Assembly: GCF_003675385.1 (NCBI RefSeq)
Contig: NZ_RCWZ01000003.1
Location: 1 to 64,000, forward strand
Length of the DNA: 64,000 bases
From: Mucilaginibacter kameinonensis
GTDB taxonomy: Bacteria; Bacteroidota; Bacteroidia; Sphingobacteriales; Sphingobacteriaceae
Direction: 5' to 3'
Positions within the stretch are counted from its first letter, which is position 1. Every line of letters begins with the position of its first letter. The notes under the pieces are model-generated. The model had not been told where the DNA came from and searched no databases. It worked only from the letters and a program-made list of their open reading frames with translations. The position numbers and the translations under genes are program-made. Below, in pieces: positions 10,169-19,179 of the stretch.

Positions 10169-10178
10169 GTGTACGGTT
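10169..10178 (-). promoter_or_regulatory. Extra half-site AACCGTACAC next to P4 start
   Basis: The minus strand reads AACCGTACAC three bases before the P4 start codon, identical to the ten bases at 10283-10292 inside the upstream box. P7 (AAACCGTTTACC) and P13 (AAACCGATACTCC) have related sequence at the same place. It may be an additional binding site or a leader element; function is inferred only from the repetition. Confidence 0.35.
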
Positions 10179-10192
10179 AACCTGTTTTATGG

Positions 10193-10210
10193 TTTTAAAA
10201 TGCATACCAA
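10193..10210 (-). promoter_or_regulatory. Degenerate -24/-12-like element before P4
   Basis: The minus strand reads TTGGTATGCATTTTAAAA, ending 26 bases before the P4 start at 10166. It aligns with TTGGTACAGGTTTTACTA before P7 and GTGGCATATCTTTTTGTT before the fusion-protein gene, each 46-48 bp downstream of the shared 44-bp box. The -24 half resembles the sigma-54 consensus TTGGCA; the usual GC of the -12 half is absent in all three. Confidence 0.45.
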
Positions 10211-10256
10211 TAAATAAAATACCTAACTATCAATAAGTTGCAATTTATTTCCAACC

Positions 10257-10300
10257 TAAACTGTACGAAGACGTAACACCTTGTGTACGGTTATGATACA
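10257..10300 (-). promoter_or_regulatory. 44-bp operator/UAS-like box upstream of P4
   Basis: Ungapped alignment with 36370-36413 gives 30 of 44 identical bases, and with 19123-19166 gives 27 of 44. On the minus strand the half-sites TGTATC, CCGTAC, TGTTAC and TCGTAC recur every 11 bp, on one helix face. The box lies 90 bp upstream of the P4 start, as in the other two copies (91 and 93 bp). The likely ligand is the NtrC-type regulator encoded at 36757-38115. Confidence 0.7.
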
Positions 10301-10314
10301 CTCCTGTTAATACA

Positions 10315-10348
10315 AAAGGCCTGTTACTTAAATTAGTAACAGGCCTTT
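10315..10348 (-). terminator. Terminator after DUF4097 gene
   Basis: AAAGGCCTGTTAC (10315-10327) and GTAACAGGCCTTT (10336-10348) form a perfect 13-bp stem with an 8-base loop, followed on the minus strand by a short T run. It lies 21 bases after the stop of the gene at 10370. Confidence 0.85.
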
Positions 10349-10369
10349 ACAGTATGATTGCTATCCTTA

Positions 10370-11407
10370 TTAATTTACAGTAAGATTAACCCTATTGCTG
10401 CCGCGTACTTCAACTAATGAGCCGCCGCCGTTAAGTTTACCCTCTACCCTTTCTTTATCTTTATTTCCTGAAAAACCATCACCAAGATTAGTTTCAATCT
10501 TATCAGCACGTATATCAAGGTTCAAGCCTTGTTTTGATGGCAATTGCAGATCAACATGGCCTGAGCTTACGTCAATTTTTACTGATTTACCTACACTTAA
10601 AAACTGGGCATGGAAGCTACCCGCGCTTGTTGAAGCATCAAGACTGCATGACAAATCGGTAAGGTTAATGCTACCGCCAGAGGTGCCTGTAATGAAATCG
10701 CCATCAATTTTGTTACCGCTGATGCTACCACCACTGGTAGTTGCTTTGATATCGCCTTTTAAACCATCAAGGTGCAATGAACCGCCCGATGTTTCCAGTT
10801 TGATATGCCCCATGCAATTGCGGGCTTCAATGCTGCCGCCTGAAGTTTGCAGGTCGATATTTTCTTTTGAATCACTTACGTGAATGCTGCCGCCTGAGGT
10901 ACGGCCCTTGATAGTACCGGTAATTTTATCCATATGCAGACTGCCACCGCTGGTTTCAAATTGCTGAATGCCGGTTAAATTATCCAAATGGATGCTGCCG
11001 CCACTGGTGTTTAGGTTGGTTGCTACATTACCGGGTACATACACGCGGAAAGATATGCTCAATGACCTTTTCCAGTCCCAGTTGTTATCTTTTTTTGTTT
11101 TAGCCTTAGCATGAAGCTCACCGCCATTAACATCAATACTTAAATCGTAATTTTCTTCAAGGCGCTTTTTAATCTCCTCTTTCGGCAGGTCGCCATTGCC
11201 GTTATTGCCTTGTATAAAAACCTCAACCCTTGGCTCTTCGCCAGACGCGCCGCTAACGGTGATACTACCACCCGATGTATTAACAAACACATCTTTAATT
11301 GACTGGCCGGATAACGATTTGGTTAGATATGGTGTTTTCTGGTTATTTTGAGCAAAAGCGCTGCCGCCTGCGCAGGCTATAAACAACACGAGTAAATACT
11401 TTTTCAT
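10370..11407 (-). CDS. Secreted DUF4097-family beta-solenoid protein
   Basis: About 345 residues from MKKYLLVLFIACAGG (11407); an in-frame start 13 codons earlier (11446) would spoil the signal peptide. The signal peptide probably ends at AFAQ. The body contains about nine repeats of roughly 19 residues centred on TSGGSI/TSGGSL (last one TSAGS), the pattern of DUF4097 proteins, which stack as a right-handed beta-helix. The protein is presumably periplasmic or surface-exposed. It interrupts the permease array between P5 and P4 and is flanked by terminators on both sides, so it is its own unit. DUF4097 also occurs in LiaG of the Firmicute envelope-stress operon, which fits a stress role here; that link is inference. 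Confidence 0.85.
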   Translation of the reverse strand: MKKYLLVLFIACAGGSAFAQNNQKTPYLTKSLSGQSIKDVFVNTSGGSITVSGASGEEPRVEVFIQGNNGNGDLPKEEIKKRLEENYDLSIDVNGGELHAKAKTKKDNNWDWKRSLSISFRVYVPGNVATNLNTSGGSIHLDNLTGIQQFETSGGSLHMDKITGTIKGRTSGGSIHVSDSKENIDLQTSGGSIEARNCMGHIKLETSGGSLHLDGLKGDIKATTSGGSISGNKIDGDFITGTSGGSINLTDLSCSLDASTSAGSFHAQFLSVGKSVKIDVSSGHVDLQLPSKQGLNLDIRADKIETNLGDGFSGNKDKERVEGKLNGGGSLVEVRGSNRVNLTVN

Positions 11408-11496
11408 AATAATGACATTTGGTTTATATATACAAGACCAAGCCATTAGCTGATACGTTGCATGACGGTGAAAATAATTTTATCATCATAGAGCAC

Positions 11497-11521
11497 AAAA
11501 AAGCCCGTGAGGACACGGGCT
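11497..11521 (-). terminator. Strong terminator after P5
   Basis: AGCCCGTG (11502-11509) and CACGGGCT (11514-11521) form a perfect 8-bp GC-rich stem with loop AGGA, followed on the minus strand by six T. It ends transcription from P7-P6-P5 before the DUF4097 gene. Confidence 0.9.
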
Positions 11522-11534
11522 CGGGGAATATTTT

Positions 11535-11618
11535 AACTGCAAACTGCCACTCATCCCTCAAACACCTTACTTACGGCACCCTGCCACTGCAACTGCCACT
11601 AATTCCTTACTGCTACTG
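11535..11618. repeat. ACTGC-type degenerate repeat after P5
   Basis: Repeated variants of AACTGCAAACTGCCACT, CCTGCCACTGCAACTGCCACT and TACTGCTACTGC occupy the spacer up to the P5 stop codon (11619). The same family abuts the stop codons of P2, P6 and P11. Confidence 0.75.
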
Positions 11619-14042
11619 CTATTCATTCTTCAAACTCCTCACCGGGTTGGCCAATGCCGCTTTAATAGATTGAAAACTGATGGTTATAAAAGCGATCAGC
11701 ACAGCTGAAACCGCGGCCAGCACCACTACCCACCATTGTATATTTTGACGGTAGGCAAAACCCTGAAGCCACTGCTGCATGGCAAACCAGGCCACCGGAA
11801 TAGCTATTACTATAGCTATAGCAACCAGTTTTATAAAATCCTTTGAGAGCATGCCCACAATAGCCGCCACGTTGGCGCCAAGCACCTTGCGAATCCCTAT
11901 TTCCTTAGTACGCTGTTCGGCAGAGTAAGCGGCAAGGCCGAATAGACCTAAACAAGCAATAATGATAGTTAAGCTGGTAAAAATGATGAATATAGTGCCC
12001 ATGCGTTGCTCGGCACGGTATGATGAATCAAAATCCTCATCCATAAATGTATATTCAAACTCCTTACCCGGCTTTATGGATTTCCACTTATCCTTGATCG
12101 TGCTCATCAAAGCCGTAATGTTAGCCGTATTGACTTTTACACTTAGGGCGCCTGTATTTTCGCCATACATCAATATTACCGGGGTAACATTGTTACGCAG
12201 AGAAGCAAAATTGAAATCCTTGATCACGCCAACAATATGGTATTCCTTGAATGTTTTAGCCATGTTATCCATAGGCAAATACATAGGTTTATTAAGCGGA
12301 TCTTTTACCCCCATCAGTTTTGCCGCAGTTTCATTGACGATCATAGCCGCCGAATCGGTAGGCATCTGACTCGAAAAATTGCGACCCTTGGTTAACTTGA
12401 TCCCAAGCGTTGACAGATAACTGTCATCAACCACCCAGGTTTGAGCCAATACCGCCTTTTTAGGATCAAGAGCACGCTCCTGGAAAACACTGCTGCTGTT
12501 GCGGTAATCAGAAGTTGGTAAAAAGCCGGTCATGGTTACCCCCATTACGCCGGGCAATTGTTTTACTTCATCCCTGAATACTTTGCTCTGCGCCCCAAGA
12601 TCATATACACCATGCACAACCAATACCTGGCTGCGATTATAGCCGAGATCTTTATTCTGGATATACTTAAGCTGATTATAAATGACCAACGTACCAATAA
12701 TGAGCGTGATGGAGATAAAAAACTGGAACACCACCAACGAGCTCCTCAGCATCCCTCCCTTAAAACCTGATGAAAGTTTCCCTTTTAAAACATCAATAGG
12801 CTGGAATGCCGAAAGGAAAAATGCCGGATATGAACCTGCCAAAAAGCCGATCACTAAAACGGTAAGCAGCAATGCCGGAACAAGCCAAACCAATGAGCCA
12901 ACGCTAAGCTCCATAGCTTTACCCGAAATATTATTGAATACCGGTAGCAGGAAATAAGCTATCAGCATCGCTATTACGGTTGCCAAAAAGGTTACCATGA
13001 TAGATTCTGACAGGAACTGGGCGATAAGCGATTTGCGCCTCGAGCCGAGTACCTTACGTACCCCTACCTCGCGGGCACGGTTTGCCGAGCGGGCGGTTGA
13101 AAGGTTCATGAAGTTGACACAAGCTATCAGCAATATAAAAATAGCCACAGCGCCAAAAATGTATACATACTGGATACTACCGTTATGATCAAGCTCCGAC
13201 ATGAGGTTTGATTTAAGGTGAATATCTTTCAATGGCGCAAGGCTCAATTGATACCTGTTTCCCGCACTTTCAAACGAATCGAAATTGAGATGCAAAATAT
13301 CCTGCAACTGCGGCCCGGCATATTTACGCATCAAGGCAGGGAACTTAGCCTCAAACTTTTTAGCATCTACACCCGGTTTGAGCAGCACATAGGTATTAAA
13401 GTTATTGCTGAACCAGGCATTCTCTTTACTTTCCTGCGCGGATGCCATCGACAGGAAAAAATCATAATGAAAATGCGATTGTTTAGGCAAATCTCTGATC
13501 ACGCCGGTAACTTTGTAAAGCTCCCTTTCATCAAACGTGAAAGTTTTACCTACAGCCTGTGTGGTGTTAAAATAACGTTTGGCTGTGCTTTCTGTTATCA
13601 CTACAGTATGGGGTTCAACCAGCGCCTTTTTCGGGTCGCCGGCCACCATAGGCAGCGTAAATACATCAAACAGGGTCGAGTCGGCTAAAACCACACGGTT
13701 TTCGTGGATGACTTGGTTGCCTTTTTTTACGTTGTAACCACCGCGCTGCAATAAACGGCAGGCCCGTTCAACCTCTGGGTAATCATTTTGAAAAGTAGCA
13801 CCAAGGGGTGCCGGTGAGGATGCATAAGTTTGGTCGATACCGCCAAACTTGATCTGCATATTGGCACGGTAAATTCTATCAGCCTTTGTATTAAATTTAT
13901 CGTAACTAAGTTCATCGACTACGTAAAATACAATCAGCAGACACGTAGCCAGCCCAAGAGCTAAACCAAAAACATTAATTGCGGTAAATCCCACATTTTT
14001 TTTCAATGTGCGGAAAGCGGTTTTAAGGTAATTTTTAAACAT
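11619..14042 (-). CDS. FtsX/MacB-type ABC permease P5
   Basis: Full-length 807-residue permease with N-terminus MFKNYLKTAFRTLKKNVGF, almost identical in pattern to P6 (MFRNYLKTAFRTLRKNVGF). Long shared stretches (NFMNLSTARSANRAREVGVR; GYNRxQVLV; EQRTKEIGIRKVLGA) make P5 and P6 the clearest recent tandem duplicate in the array. The tail is ALANPVRSLKNE, the SLKNE variant shared with P6, P7 and P9. Two MacB_PCD-like domains lie between the membrane blocks. It is the last cistron of the P7-P6-P5 unit, with a strong terminator about 100 bases downstream. Confidence 0.92.
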   Translation of the reverse strand: MFKNYLKTAFRTLKKNVGFTAINVFGLALGLATCLLIVFYVVDELSYDKFNTKADRIYRANMQIKFGGIDQTYASSPAPLGATFQNDYPEVERACRLLQRGGYNVKKGNQVIHENRVVLADSTLFDVFTLPMVAGDPKKALVEPHTVVITESTAKRYFNTTQAVGKTFTFDERELYKVTGVIRDLPKQSHFHYDFFLSMASAQESKENAWFSNNFNTYVLLKPGVDAKKFEAKFPALMRKYAGPQLQDILHLNFDSFESAGNRYQLSLAPLKDIHLKSNLMSELDHNGSIQYVYIFGAVAIFILLIACVNFMNLSTARSANRAREVGVRKVLGSRRKSLIAQFLSESIMVTFLATVIAMLIAYFLLPVFNNISGKAMELSVGSLVWLVPALLLTVLVIGFLAGSYPAFFLSAFQPIDVLKGKLSSGFKGGMLRSSLVVFQFFISITLIIGTLVIYNQLKYIQNKDLGYNRSQVLVVHGVYDLGAQSKVFRDEVKQLPGVMGVTMTGFLPTSDYRNSSSVFQERALDPKKAVLAQTWVVDDSYLSTLGIKLTKGRNFSSQMPTDSAAMIVNETAAKLMGVKDPLNKPMYLPMDNMAKTFKEYHIVGVIKDFNFASLRNNVTPVILMYGENTGALSVKVNTANITALMSTIKDKWKSIKPGKEFEYTFMDEDFDSSYRAEQRMGTIFIIFTSLTIIIACLGLFGLAAYSAEQRTKEIGIRKVLGANVAAIVGMLSKDFIKLVAIAIVIAIPVAWFAMQQWLQGFAYRQNIQWWVVVLAAVSAVLIAFITISFQSIKAALANPVRSLKNE

Positions 14043-14043
14043 G

Positions 14044-14113
14044 GTTTATTGGTTCAATTGTTCATTCGTTCATTTGTGTACATTATAAAACTGCGTACTG
14101 CCATTGCAAACTG
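14044..14113. repeat. Octamer plus ACTGC-type repeats, P5/P6 spacer
   Basis: Four octamers (GTTTATTG, GTTCAATT, GTTCATTC, GTTCATTT; 14044-14075) are followed by CTGCGTACTGCCATTGC and AAACTGCTACTC up to the P6 stop. The two-part layout matches the P1/P2 and P10/P11 spacers. Confidence 0.85.
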
Positions 14114-16534
14114 CTACTCGTTTTTAAGGCTATTAACCGGGTTTGCCAGGGCTGCTTTTACTGACTGGAAACTTACGGTAACAACAGCTATCAGCACTGC
14201 TCCTGCGCCGGCCAATACCAGTACCCACCACTGTATGCTGATGCGGTAGGCAAAATCCTGCAACCATTTGTTCATCAGGTACCAGGCTAAAGGCGTAGTT
14301 ATGGCAATGGAGATCAATACCAGTTTTATAAAATCTTTTGATAATGTGTTTACTATGGCAGATACACTTGCACCAAGCACTTTACGGATCCCTATTTCTT
14401 TGGTGCGTTGTTCGGCGGCGTAAGCAGCTAAGCCAAACAAACCAAGGCAAGCAATAGAAATGGCCAGCACTGTAAATATAATAGCTATGGTACCGGTACG
14501 TTGCTCTGTGCGATAGTTGGAATCAAAGTCCTGATCCATAAAGGAGTAGCTAAACTGGCTTTGGGTCATGCCCTGCCATTTAGTTTTTATCTGGTCGATA
14601 AGGGCAGGTAAATTAGCGGTGCTCACCCTAACACTCAGGTTGCCGGTGTCTTCGTCCATTAAAAAAATCATCGGACTGATATTTTCCCGCAGCGAGTTGA
14701 AATTGAAATCTTTTACAACCCCTATGATATGATAAGGTTTGATATGATCCCTGTTGCCATCCATATTGCGGTACAGGGTTTTATTTATAGGATTGGCGAA
14801 GCCTAAAAATTTAGCAGCAGTTTCGTTGATCACCAAGCCCGATGAATCAGTTGGCATACTGGCAGAAAAGTCACGACCGGCAGATATCTTCATACCAAGG
14901 GTGCTGATATAATCAGCATCTATCCGCCAGCTTTGCGGAAACAAGGCCGTTTTTTGGTCAGATGCCGCTTCTTTGTAAAATATAGATGTTCCCCTGTTTT
15001 TTCCGGTTGGTAAATAACCTGTTAAAGTAGCGTTAACCACGCCTGGCAATTGCTTTATCTCATTTTTAAAAGATTTAGCGTGTCCGCCAAGCTCAAATGC
15101 GTTATCGATAACAAGCACCTGGTTACGATTATAACCCAGGTTTTTTGTTTGGATATAGTTGAGTTGGTTATAAATAACAATAGTACCTATAATGAGGAAT
15201 ATCGAAATGGAAAACTGGAAAACAACCAACACACTCCTGAGCCAGCTGCGTTTGAAGCCACCGGCCAGCTTACCGCTTAACACATTAATAGGCTGAAATG
15301 AAGAAAGGAAAAATGCGGGATATGATCCGGCAGCGAAACCTACCACCAACACAATAACCAGCAAAGCAGGCAGCAACCAGGTCAGAGTTTGTGGACCAAC
15401 GATCAGTTCCTTCCCCGATACCTGGTTAAACAAGGGTAAAAGCAGTAACACTGCAAAAAACGCTATAACAGCTGCGGCCAGTGTCACCATTACCGATTCG
15501 GTTAAAAATTGTGCTATTAAATATTTACGCGGTGAGCCTAAAACCTTGCGTACGCCTACCTCGCGGGCCCTGTTGGCCGAACGGGCTGTAGAAAGGTTCA
15601 TGAAATTGATACCGGCAATAAGCAGTATAAATATGGCAATGGCCGAAAATATATAAACATACTGTACCGAACTGTTGCTGCCTAATTCGCCGGTACGATT
15701 TGAGTGCAAATGGATCTCGGTCAATGGGGTAAGGTTAAGCCTGAAATAACTGCCGCTTTTCTCAAAATCCGCAATATTCACATGCAAAGCAGTTTGCATT
15801 TGTCCCTCGCTGTATTTTTTCAGTAAGGCGGATAATTTCTTCTCAAATAATTTGGAGTCAGTACCTGGTTTTAATACTACATAGGTGTTATAGTCGCTCC
15901 TTAACCATTCACCTGAACGACTATCGGGCCAGGTTATCATCGAGATAAAAAAATCGTAATGAAAGTGCGATTGCTTTGGCAAGTCCCCGATCACCCCGGT
16001 AACTTTTAATAACTGGTTGTTGTCAATAGCCAGCGTTTTACCTACCACATTGGTGCCATTAAAGTACTTTTTGGCAATAGATTCGGTGATAACAACGGTG
16101 TTAGGCTCTTTCAAAGCCGTTGCCGGATTGCCGTTGATCATCGGCAAGGTAAATACGTTAAATATCGATGGGTCGGCATAAACGTTACCATATTCCAGGA
16201 TACTTTCATTCCCTTTTTTAACATGGAAACCTCCGGCAGCTTTAAGCCGGGTTGCTTCTTCCACTTCAGGCAAATCTGTTTTTAAAGCCTGCGCTAACGG
16301 AGGCATTGCAACGGCATACAATACGTTATTGTTGCCAAATTTCAAGTCTTCGTTAACGCGGTACGTGCGATTGGCTTTTTCATTATAACGATCATAGCTC
16401 AGTTCGTCGGCTACATAAAGTACAATCATGAGGCAGGTAGCAAGCCCAAGTGCAAGCCCCAGTATATTTATAACCGTAAACCCCACGTTTTTGCGCAGGG
16501 TACGGAAAGCTGTTTTAAGATAATTTCTAAACAT
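14114..16534 (-). CDS. FtsX/MacB-type ABC permease P6
   Basis: Full-length 806-residue permease. The first FtsX block carries ARSANRAREVGVRKVLGSPR and QFLTESVMV; the second carries EQRTKEIGIRKVLGASVSA; the tail is ALANPVNSLKNE. It is the close paralogue of P5, differing most in the periplasmic domains, which is where substrate or partner recognition would be expected in MacB-like proteins. Middle cistron of P7-P6-P5; about 106 bases containing an inverted repeat separate it from P7. No frameshift, internal stop or missing coupling loop. Confidence 0.92.
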   Translation of the reverse strand: MFRNYLKTAFRTLRKNVGFTVINILGLALGLATCLMIVLYVADELSYDRYNEKANRTYRVNEDLKFGNNNVLYAVAMPPLAQALKTDLPEVEEATRLKAAGGFHVKKGNESILEYGNVYADPSIFNVFTLPMINGNPATALKEPNTVVITESIAKKYFNGTNVVGKTLAIDNNQLLKVTGVIGDLPKQSHFHYDFFISMITWPDSRSGEWLRSDYNTYVVLKPGTDSKLFEKKLSALLKKYSEGQMQTALHVNIADFEKSGSYFRLNLTPLTEIHLHSNRTGELGSNSSVQYVYIFSAIAIFILLIAGINFMNLSTARSANRAREVGVRKVLGSPRKYLIAQFLTESVMVTLAAAVIAFFAVLLLLPLFNQVSGKELIVGPQTLTWLLPALLVIVLVVGFAAGSYPAFFLSSFQPINVLSGKLAGGFKRSWLRSVLVVFQFSISIFLIIGTIVIYNQLNYIQTKNLGYNRNQVLVIDNAFELGGHAKSFKNEIKQLPGVVNATLTGYLPTGKNRGTSIFYKEAASDQKTALFPQSWRIDADYISTLGMKISAGRDFSASMPTDSSGLVINETAAKFLGFANPINKTLYRNMDGNRDHIKPYHIIGVVKDFNFNSLRENISPMIFLMDEDTGNLSVRVSTANLPALIDQIKTKWQGMTQSQFSYSFMDQDFDSNYRTEQRTGTIAIIFTVLAISIACLGLFGLAAYAAEQRTKEIGIRKVLGASVSAIVNTLSKDFIKLVLISIAITTPLAWYLMNKWLQDFAYRISIQWWVLVLAGAGAVLIAVVTVSFQSVKAALANPVNSLKNE

Positions 16535-16540
16535 AATTTA

Positions 16541-16637
16541 TATCATTAAGTCATTGGGTCATTAAGTCATTGCTAATTTCGGCGCCCATCAAAGTACTCA
16601 ATGACCTGATGACGCGAAGCAAATGACCTAATGACTA
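16541..16637. repeat. Inverted repeat of GTCATT units, P6/P7 spacer
   Basis: The left arm at 16541-16571 (ATCATTAAGTCATTGGGTC and on) and the right arm at 16599-16637 (CAATGACCTGATGACGCG, AAGCAAATGACCTAATGAC) are nearly complementary. It is the cleanest copy of the inverted-repeat family in this array. Confidence 0.88.
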
Positions 16638-16640
16638 AAA

Positions 16641-19031
16641 CTATTCATTTTTAAGGCTTTTAGCCGGGTTAGCATTTGCAGCCCTTACGGACTGTATGCT
16701 TACGGTTACAAAAGCAATGATGACAGCCAGGATACCTGCTACAGCAAAGATCCACCAGTTAATATCAACCCGGTAAGCAAAGCTTTGCAACCATTTACTC
16801 ATGCCATACCAAGCCAGCGGCGACGCTATCAGTGTGGCTATCAACACCAGTTTCATTAAATCTTTTGACAACAGGGTAACTATTGAGGTTACACTCGCGC
16901 CTAAAACTTTCCTGATGCCAATTTCCTTTACCCTTTGCTCGGCAGTAAAGGTTACCAGTCCGAATAAGCCGAGGCAGGCAATACTGATAGCGAGTATGGT
17001 GAATATGAGCAGGATGTTGCCCTGCTTTTGTTCTGATTGATATTGCCTGGCGAAGTTTTGATCAAGGAAATGGAATTCAACCTTGTTTTCTATATCAAAC
17101 CTGCCATAGATCTTGCTGATGTAATCAAGCGTAGCGGGGATATTATTTTTGCCGATGCGGACATACATATTGTCCTCATCGTTAGCAGTAAATGGCAAAT
17201 ACAACATCATAGGCGCTACCTTGTGTTGTAGGGAATAGGTGTTAAAATCTTTAACTACACCTATTATTTTCCGGCTGATCACGTTGCCGTTATTGTCCAA
17301 ACCTACCCTTACCGAACGCCCGACAGCATCCTTCCATCCCATCTCGTTAACCAGCGTTTGATTTACAATGATGGCTTCCTGCTTGTCTGTACTCATATCT
17401 TGAGAAAAATTGCGTCCTTTAGCCAGCTTTATCTGTAAGGTTGGAATAAAATCCTCATCGATTATAAGGTTCTCTACTACTTTTGACTCAGCATTGGCTT
17501 TTCCATCCGAACCGATGTTAAAATAATCTGAGCCTATATCATTATTACCTATCGGATTACCGGCAATACCTACAGCCTCAACAGCCGGGTTTTGCAACAG
17601 CTGACTTTTAATGGCGGCTATTTTTCCCCGGGCTGATTTATCGCTGATATGAAAAGTAAGCGTTTGGGCCTTGTTGAAACCCAGGTCCTTATTCATTACA
17701 TAATGCAACTGCTTGTAAATCATGCACGAACCGGCTATCATAACAATGGTAATTACAAACTGAAATACCACTAATGACTTCCTGAACAATATAGTTGCAG
17801 CCTGGCTGCCCATCTGGCCTTTCATGGCCGCGATAGTCCGGAAACCGGATAAGAACAAAGCCGGATATAAACCGCTCAAAACACCGGTTACCAAAGCAAA
17901 TAAGCTGAATATGATGACCGTTGTGCTGAAACCGAACTGCAACAGCAGCAAATTTTTCCCCGAAAGCTGATTAAAGTAAGGCAATAGAAATTGTACCATT
18001 ACTGAGGCGATGAGCGCGGCTATCAGGGTAAACAAAACAGATTCGGCAAAGAACATTGTGATCAGTTGCTTTTTGCTTGAGCCGATAACCTTGCGTACAC
18101 CAATTTCCTTTATGCGTATTGATGAACGTGCTGTGGTAAGGTTTACGTAATTGATAACGGCAATGGCCAATATCAGCAACGCCACCGCGCCAAATACATA
18201 TACATAGGTGATATTGCCGTTGCTGCCCAACTCATAATCGAGATTCGAATTGAGGTGAATCGACGTTAACGGTTGCAGCTCCATACTGAACTGAACGGCA
18301 CCAAGCGCACCTTTCAAGTATTTGTTAAAAAATGCGTTGGAGCCGACCTGGATCTTTTTAAAATCATCATGGTTTTTCAGCAATACGTAGGTGTAGATAT
18401 GAGAATTAGCCCAGGTATCGGTATAACCCTCGGGCAGCGATCTCAAGGCATTGAAAGTAAACTGAGAATTTGCAGGCACATCATCAATAACCCCGGTAAC
18501 TGTATTTGGGCTATTTTCAATGAGCACCGTTTTATCCTGGGCATCGGCGGCATTCCCAAACAGTTTTTCGGCAAGGGTTTTAGTAAGAACAATACTTTGT
18601 GGTTTGCTTAAAGCGGCGTTGGGATCGCCTGATAAAAAGTGATGGGTAAACAGGTTAAAGAAGCCTTTATCGGTAAACAACATCCCACCTTCGTTGATCT
18701 GTTTTTCACCATAGGTTATTTTGCCGCCACCTTCAGCATCAATGCGAATTGCATCTTCAACCTCTGGATAATCATTTTTTAAAGCAGGAGCATAAGGTGG
18801 TGATGTAACAGCTAAATTAAATTTCCCACCGTTCCAGGTACCATGTTGCACTACGCGAAAAATACGATCGGCCTTAAGGTTATAACGATCGTAACTCCAT
18901 TCATCAACCACATAAAGGCTAATAAGCCAGAACGCTGCAATACCGGTAGCTAAGCCGAAGATATTGATAAACGAAAAAACCTTGTGTTTGATGAGGTTTC
19001 TCCAGGCTATTTTGATGTAATTACGTAACAT
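16641..19031 (-). CDS. FtsX/MacB-type ABC permease P7 (first of its unit)
   Basis: About 796 residues from the Met of MLRNYIKIAWRNLIKHK at 19031. The longer frame to 19115 adds 28 aromatic-rich residues without homology to the paralogues and crosses the promoter-like element at 19057-19074. Both FtsX blocks are intact (SIRIKEIGVRKVIGSSKKQ; EQRVKEIGIRKVLGASVTS), and the tail is ANANPAKSLKNE. P7 is first in the P7-P6-P5 unit and has one of the three shared 44-bp boxes 91 bp upstream. An inverted repeat further upstream separates it from P8. Confidence 0.92.
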   Translation of the reverse strand: MLRNYIKIAWRNLIKHKVFSFINIFGLATGIAAFWLISLYVVDEWSYDRYNLKADRIFRVVQHGTWNGGKFNLAVTSPPYAPALKNDYPEVEDAIRIDAEGGGKITYGEKQINEGGMLFTDKGFFNLFTHHFLSGDPNAALSKPQSIVLTKTLAEKLFGNAADAQDKTVLIENSPNTVTGVIDDVPANSQFTFNALRSLPEGYTDTWANSHIYTYVLLKNHDDFKKIQVGSNAFFNKYLKGALGAVQFSMELQPLTSIHLNSNLDYELGSNGNITYVYVFGAVALLILAIAVINYVNLTTARSSIRIKEIGVRKVIGSSKKQLITMFFAESVLFTLIAALIASVMVQFLLPYFNQLSGKNLLLLQFGFSTTVIIFSLFALVTGVLSGLYPALFLSGFRTIAAMKGQMGSQAATILFRKSLVVFQFVITIVMIAGSCMIYKQLHYVMNKDLGFNKAQTLTFHISDKSARGKIAAIKSQLLQNPAVEAVGIAGNPIGNNDIGSDYFNIGSDGKANAESKVVENLIIDEDFIPTLQIKLAKGRNFSQDMSTDKQEAIIVNQTLVNEMGWKDAVGRSVRVGLDNNGNVISRKIIGVVKDFNTYSLQHKVAPMMLYLPFTANDEDNMYVRIGKNNIPATLDYISKIYGRFDIENKVEFHFLDQNFARQYQSEQKQGNILLIFTILAISIACLGLFGLVTFTAEQRVKEIGIRKVLGASVTSIVTLLSKDLMKLVLIATLIASPLAWYGMSKWLQSFAYRVDINWWIFAVAGILAVIIAFVTVSIQSVRAANANPAKSLKNE

Positions 19032-19056
19032 AGGTAAACGGTTTATACATCTAAAA

Positions 19057-19074
19057 TAGTAAAACCTGTACCAA
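19057..19074 (-). promoter_or_regulatory. Degenerate -24/-12-like element before P7
   Basis: The minus strand reads TTGGTACAGGTTTTACTA: TTGGTAC resembles a sigma-54 -24 element; ten bases after GG the sequence is AC rather than GC. It ends 25 bases before the P7 start and lies 48 bp downstream of the box at 19123-19166. Confidence 0.45.
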
Positions 19075-19122
19075 TTATTTAAATAACTAAAAATCAAATA
19101 GTTAAATAAAACCAATTAATTT

Positions 19123-19166
19123 AAAACCGTTCGGTAATGGAACACTTGCAGTACGGATGTGAACGA
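19123..19166 (-). promoter_or_regulatory. 44-bp operator/UAS-like box upstream of P7
   Basis: Aligns without gaps to the P4 box (27 of 44 identical), with half-sites around CGTTC, CCGTAC, TGTTCC and CCGAAC at 11-bp steps. It is the most diverged of the three copies, but its 91-bp distance to the start codon is preserved. Proposed binding site of the divergently encoded response regulator. Confidence 0.62.
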
Positions 19167-19179
19167 TATTTTCGAGGTG

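Noticed and set aside
10233..10252. Alternative sigma-54-like element TTGGAAATAAATTGC before P4
   Set aside because: It has a good -12 TTGCA but only nine bases between GG and GC instead of ten, directly abuts the box, and has no counterpart at that place before P7 or the adaptor gene.
10395..10883. 162-residue plus-strand frame opposite the DUF4097 gene
   Set aside because: It arises from the repetitive TSGGS codons of the opposite strand and has low-complexity Pro/Leu/Ser content.
13218..13688. 156-residue open frame on the plus strand inside P5
   Set aside because: It runs antisense to a strongly conserved permease gene, has no recognisable domain and reflects codon usage of the real gene; the same holds for the other plus-strand frames within 187-36276.
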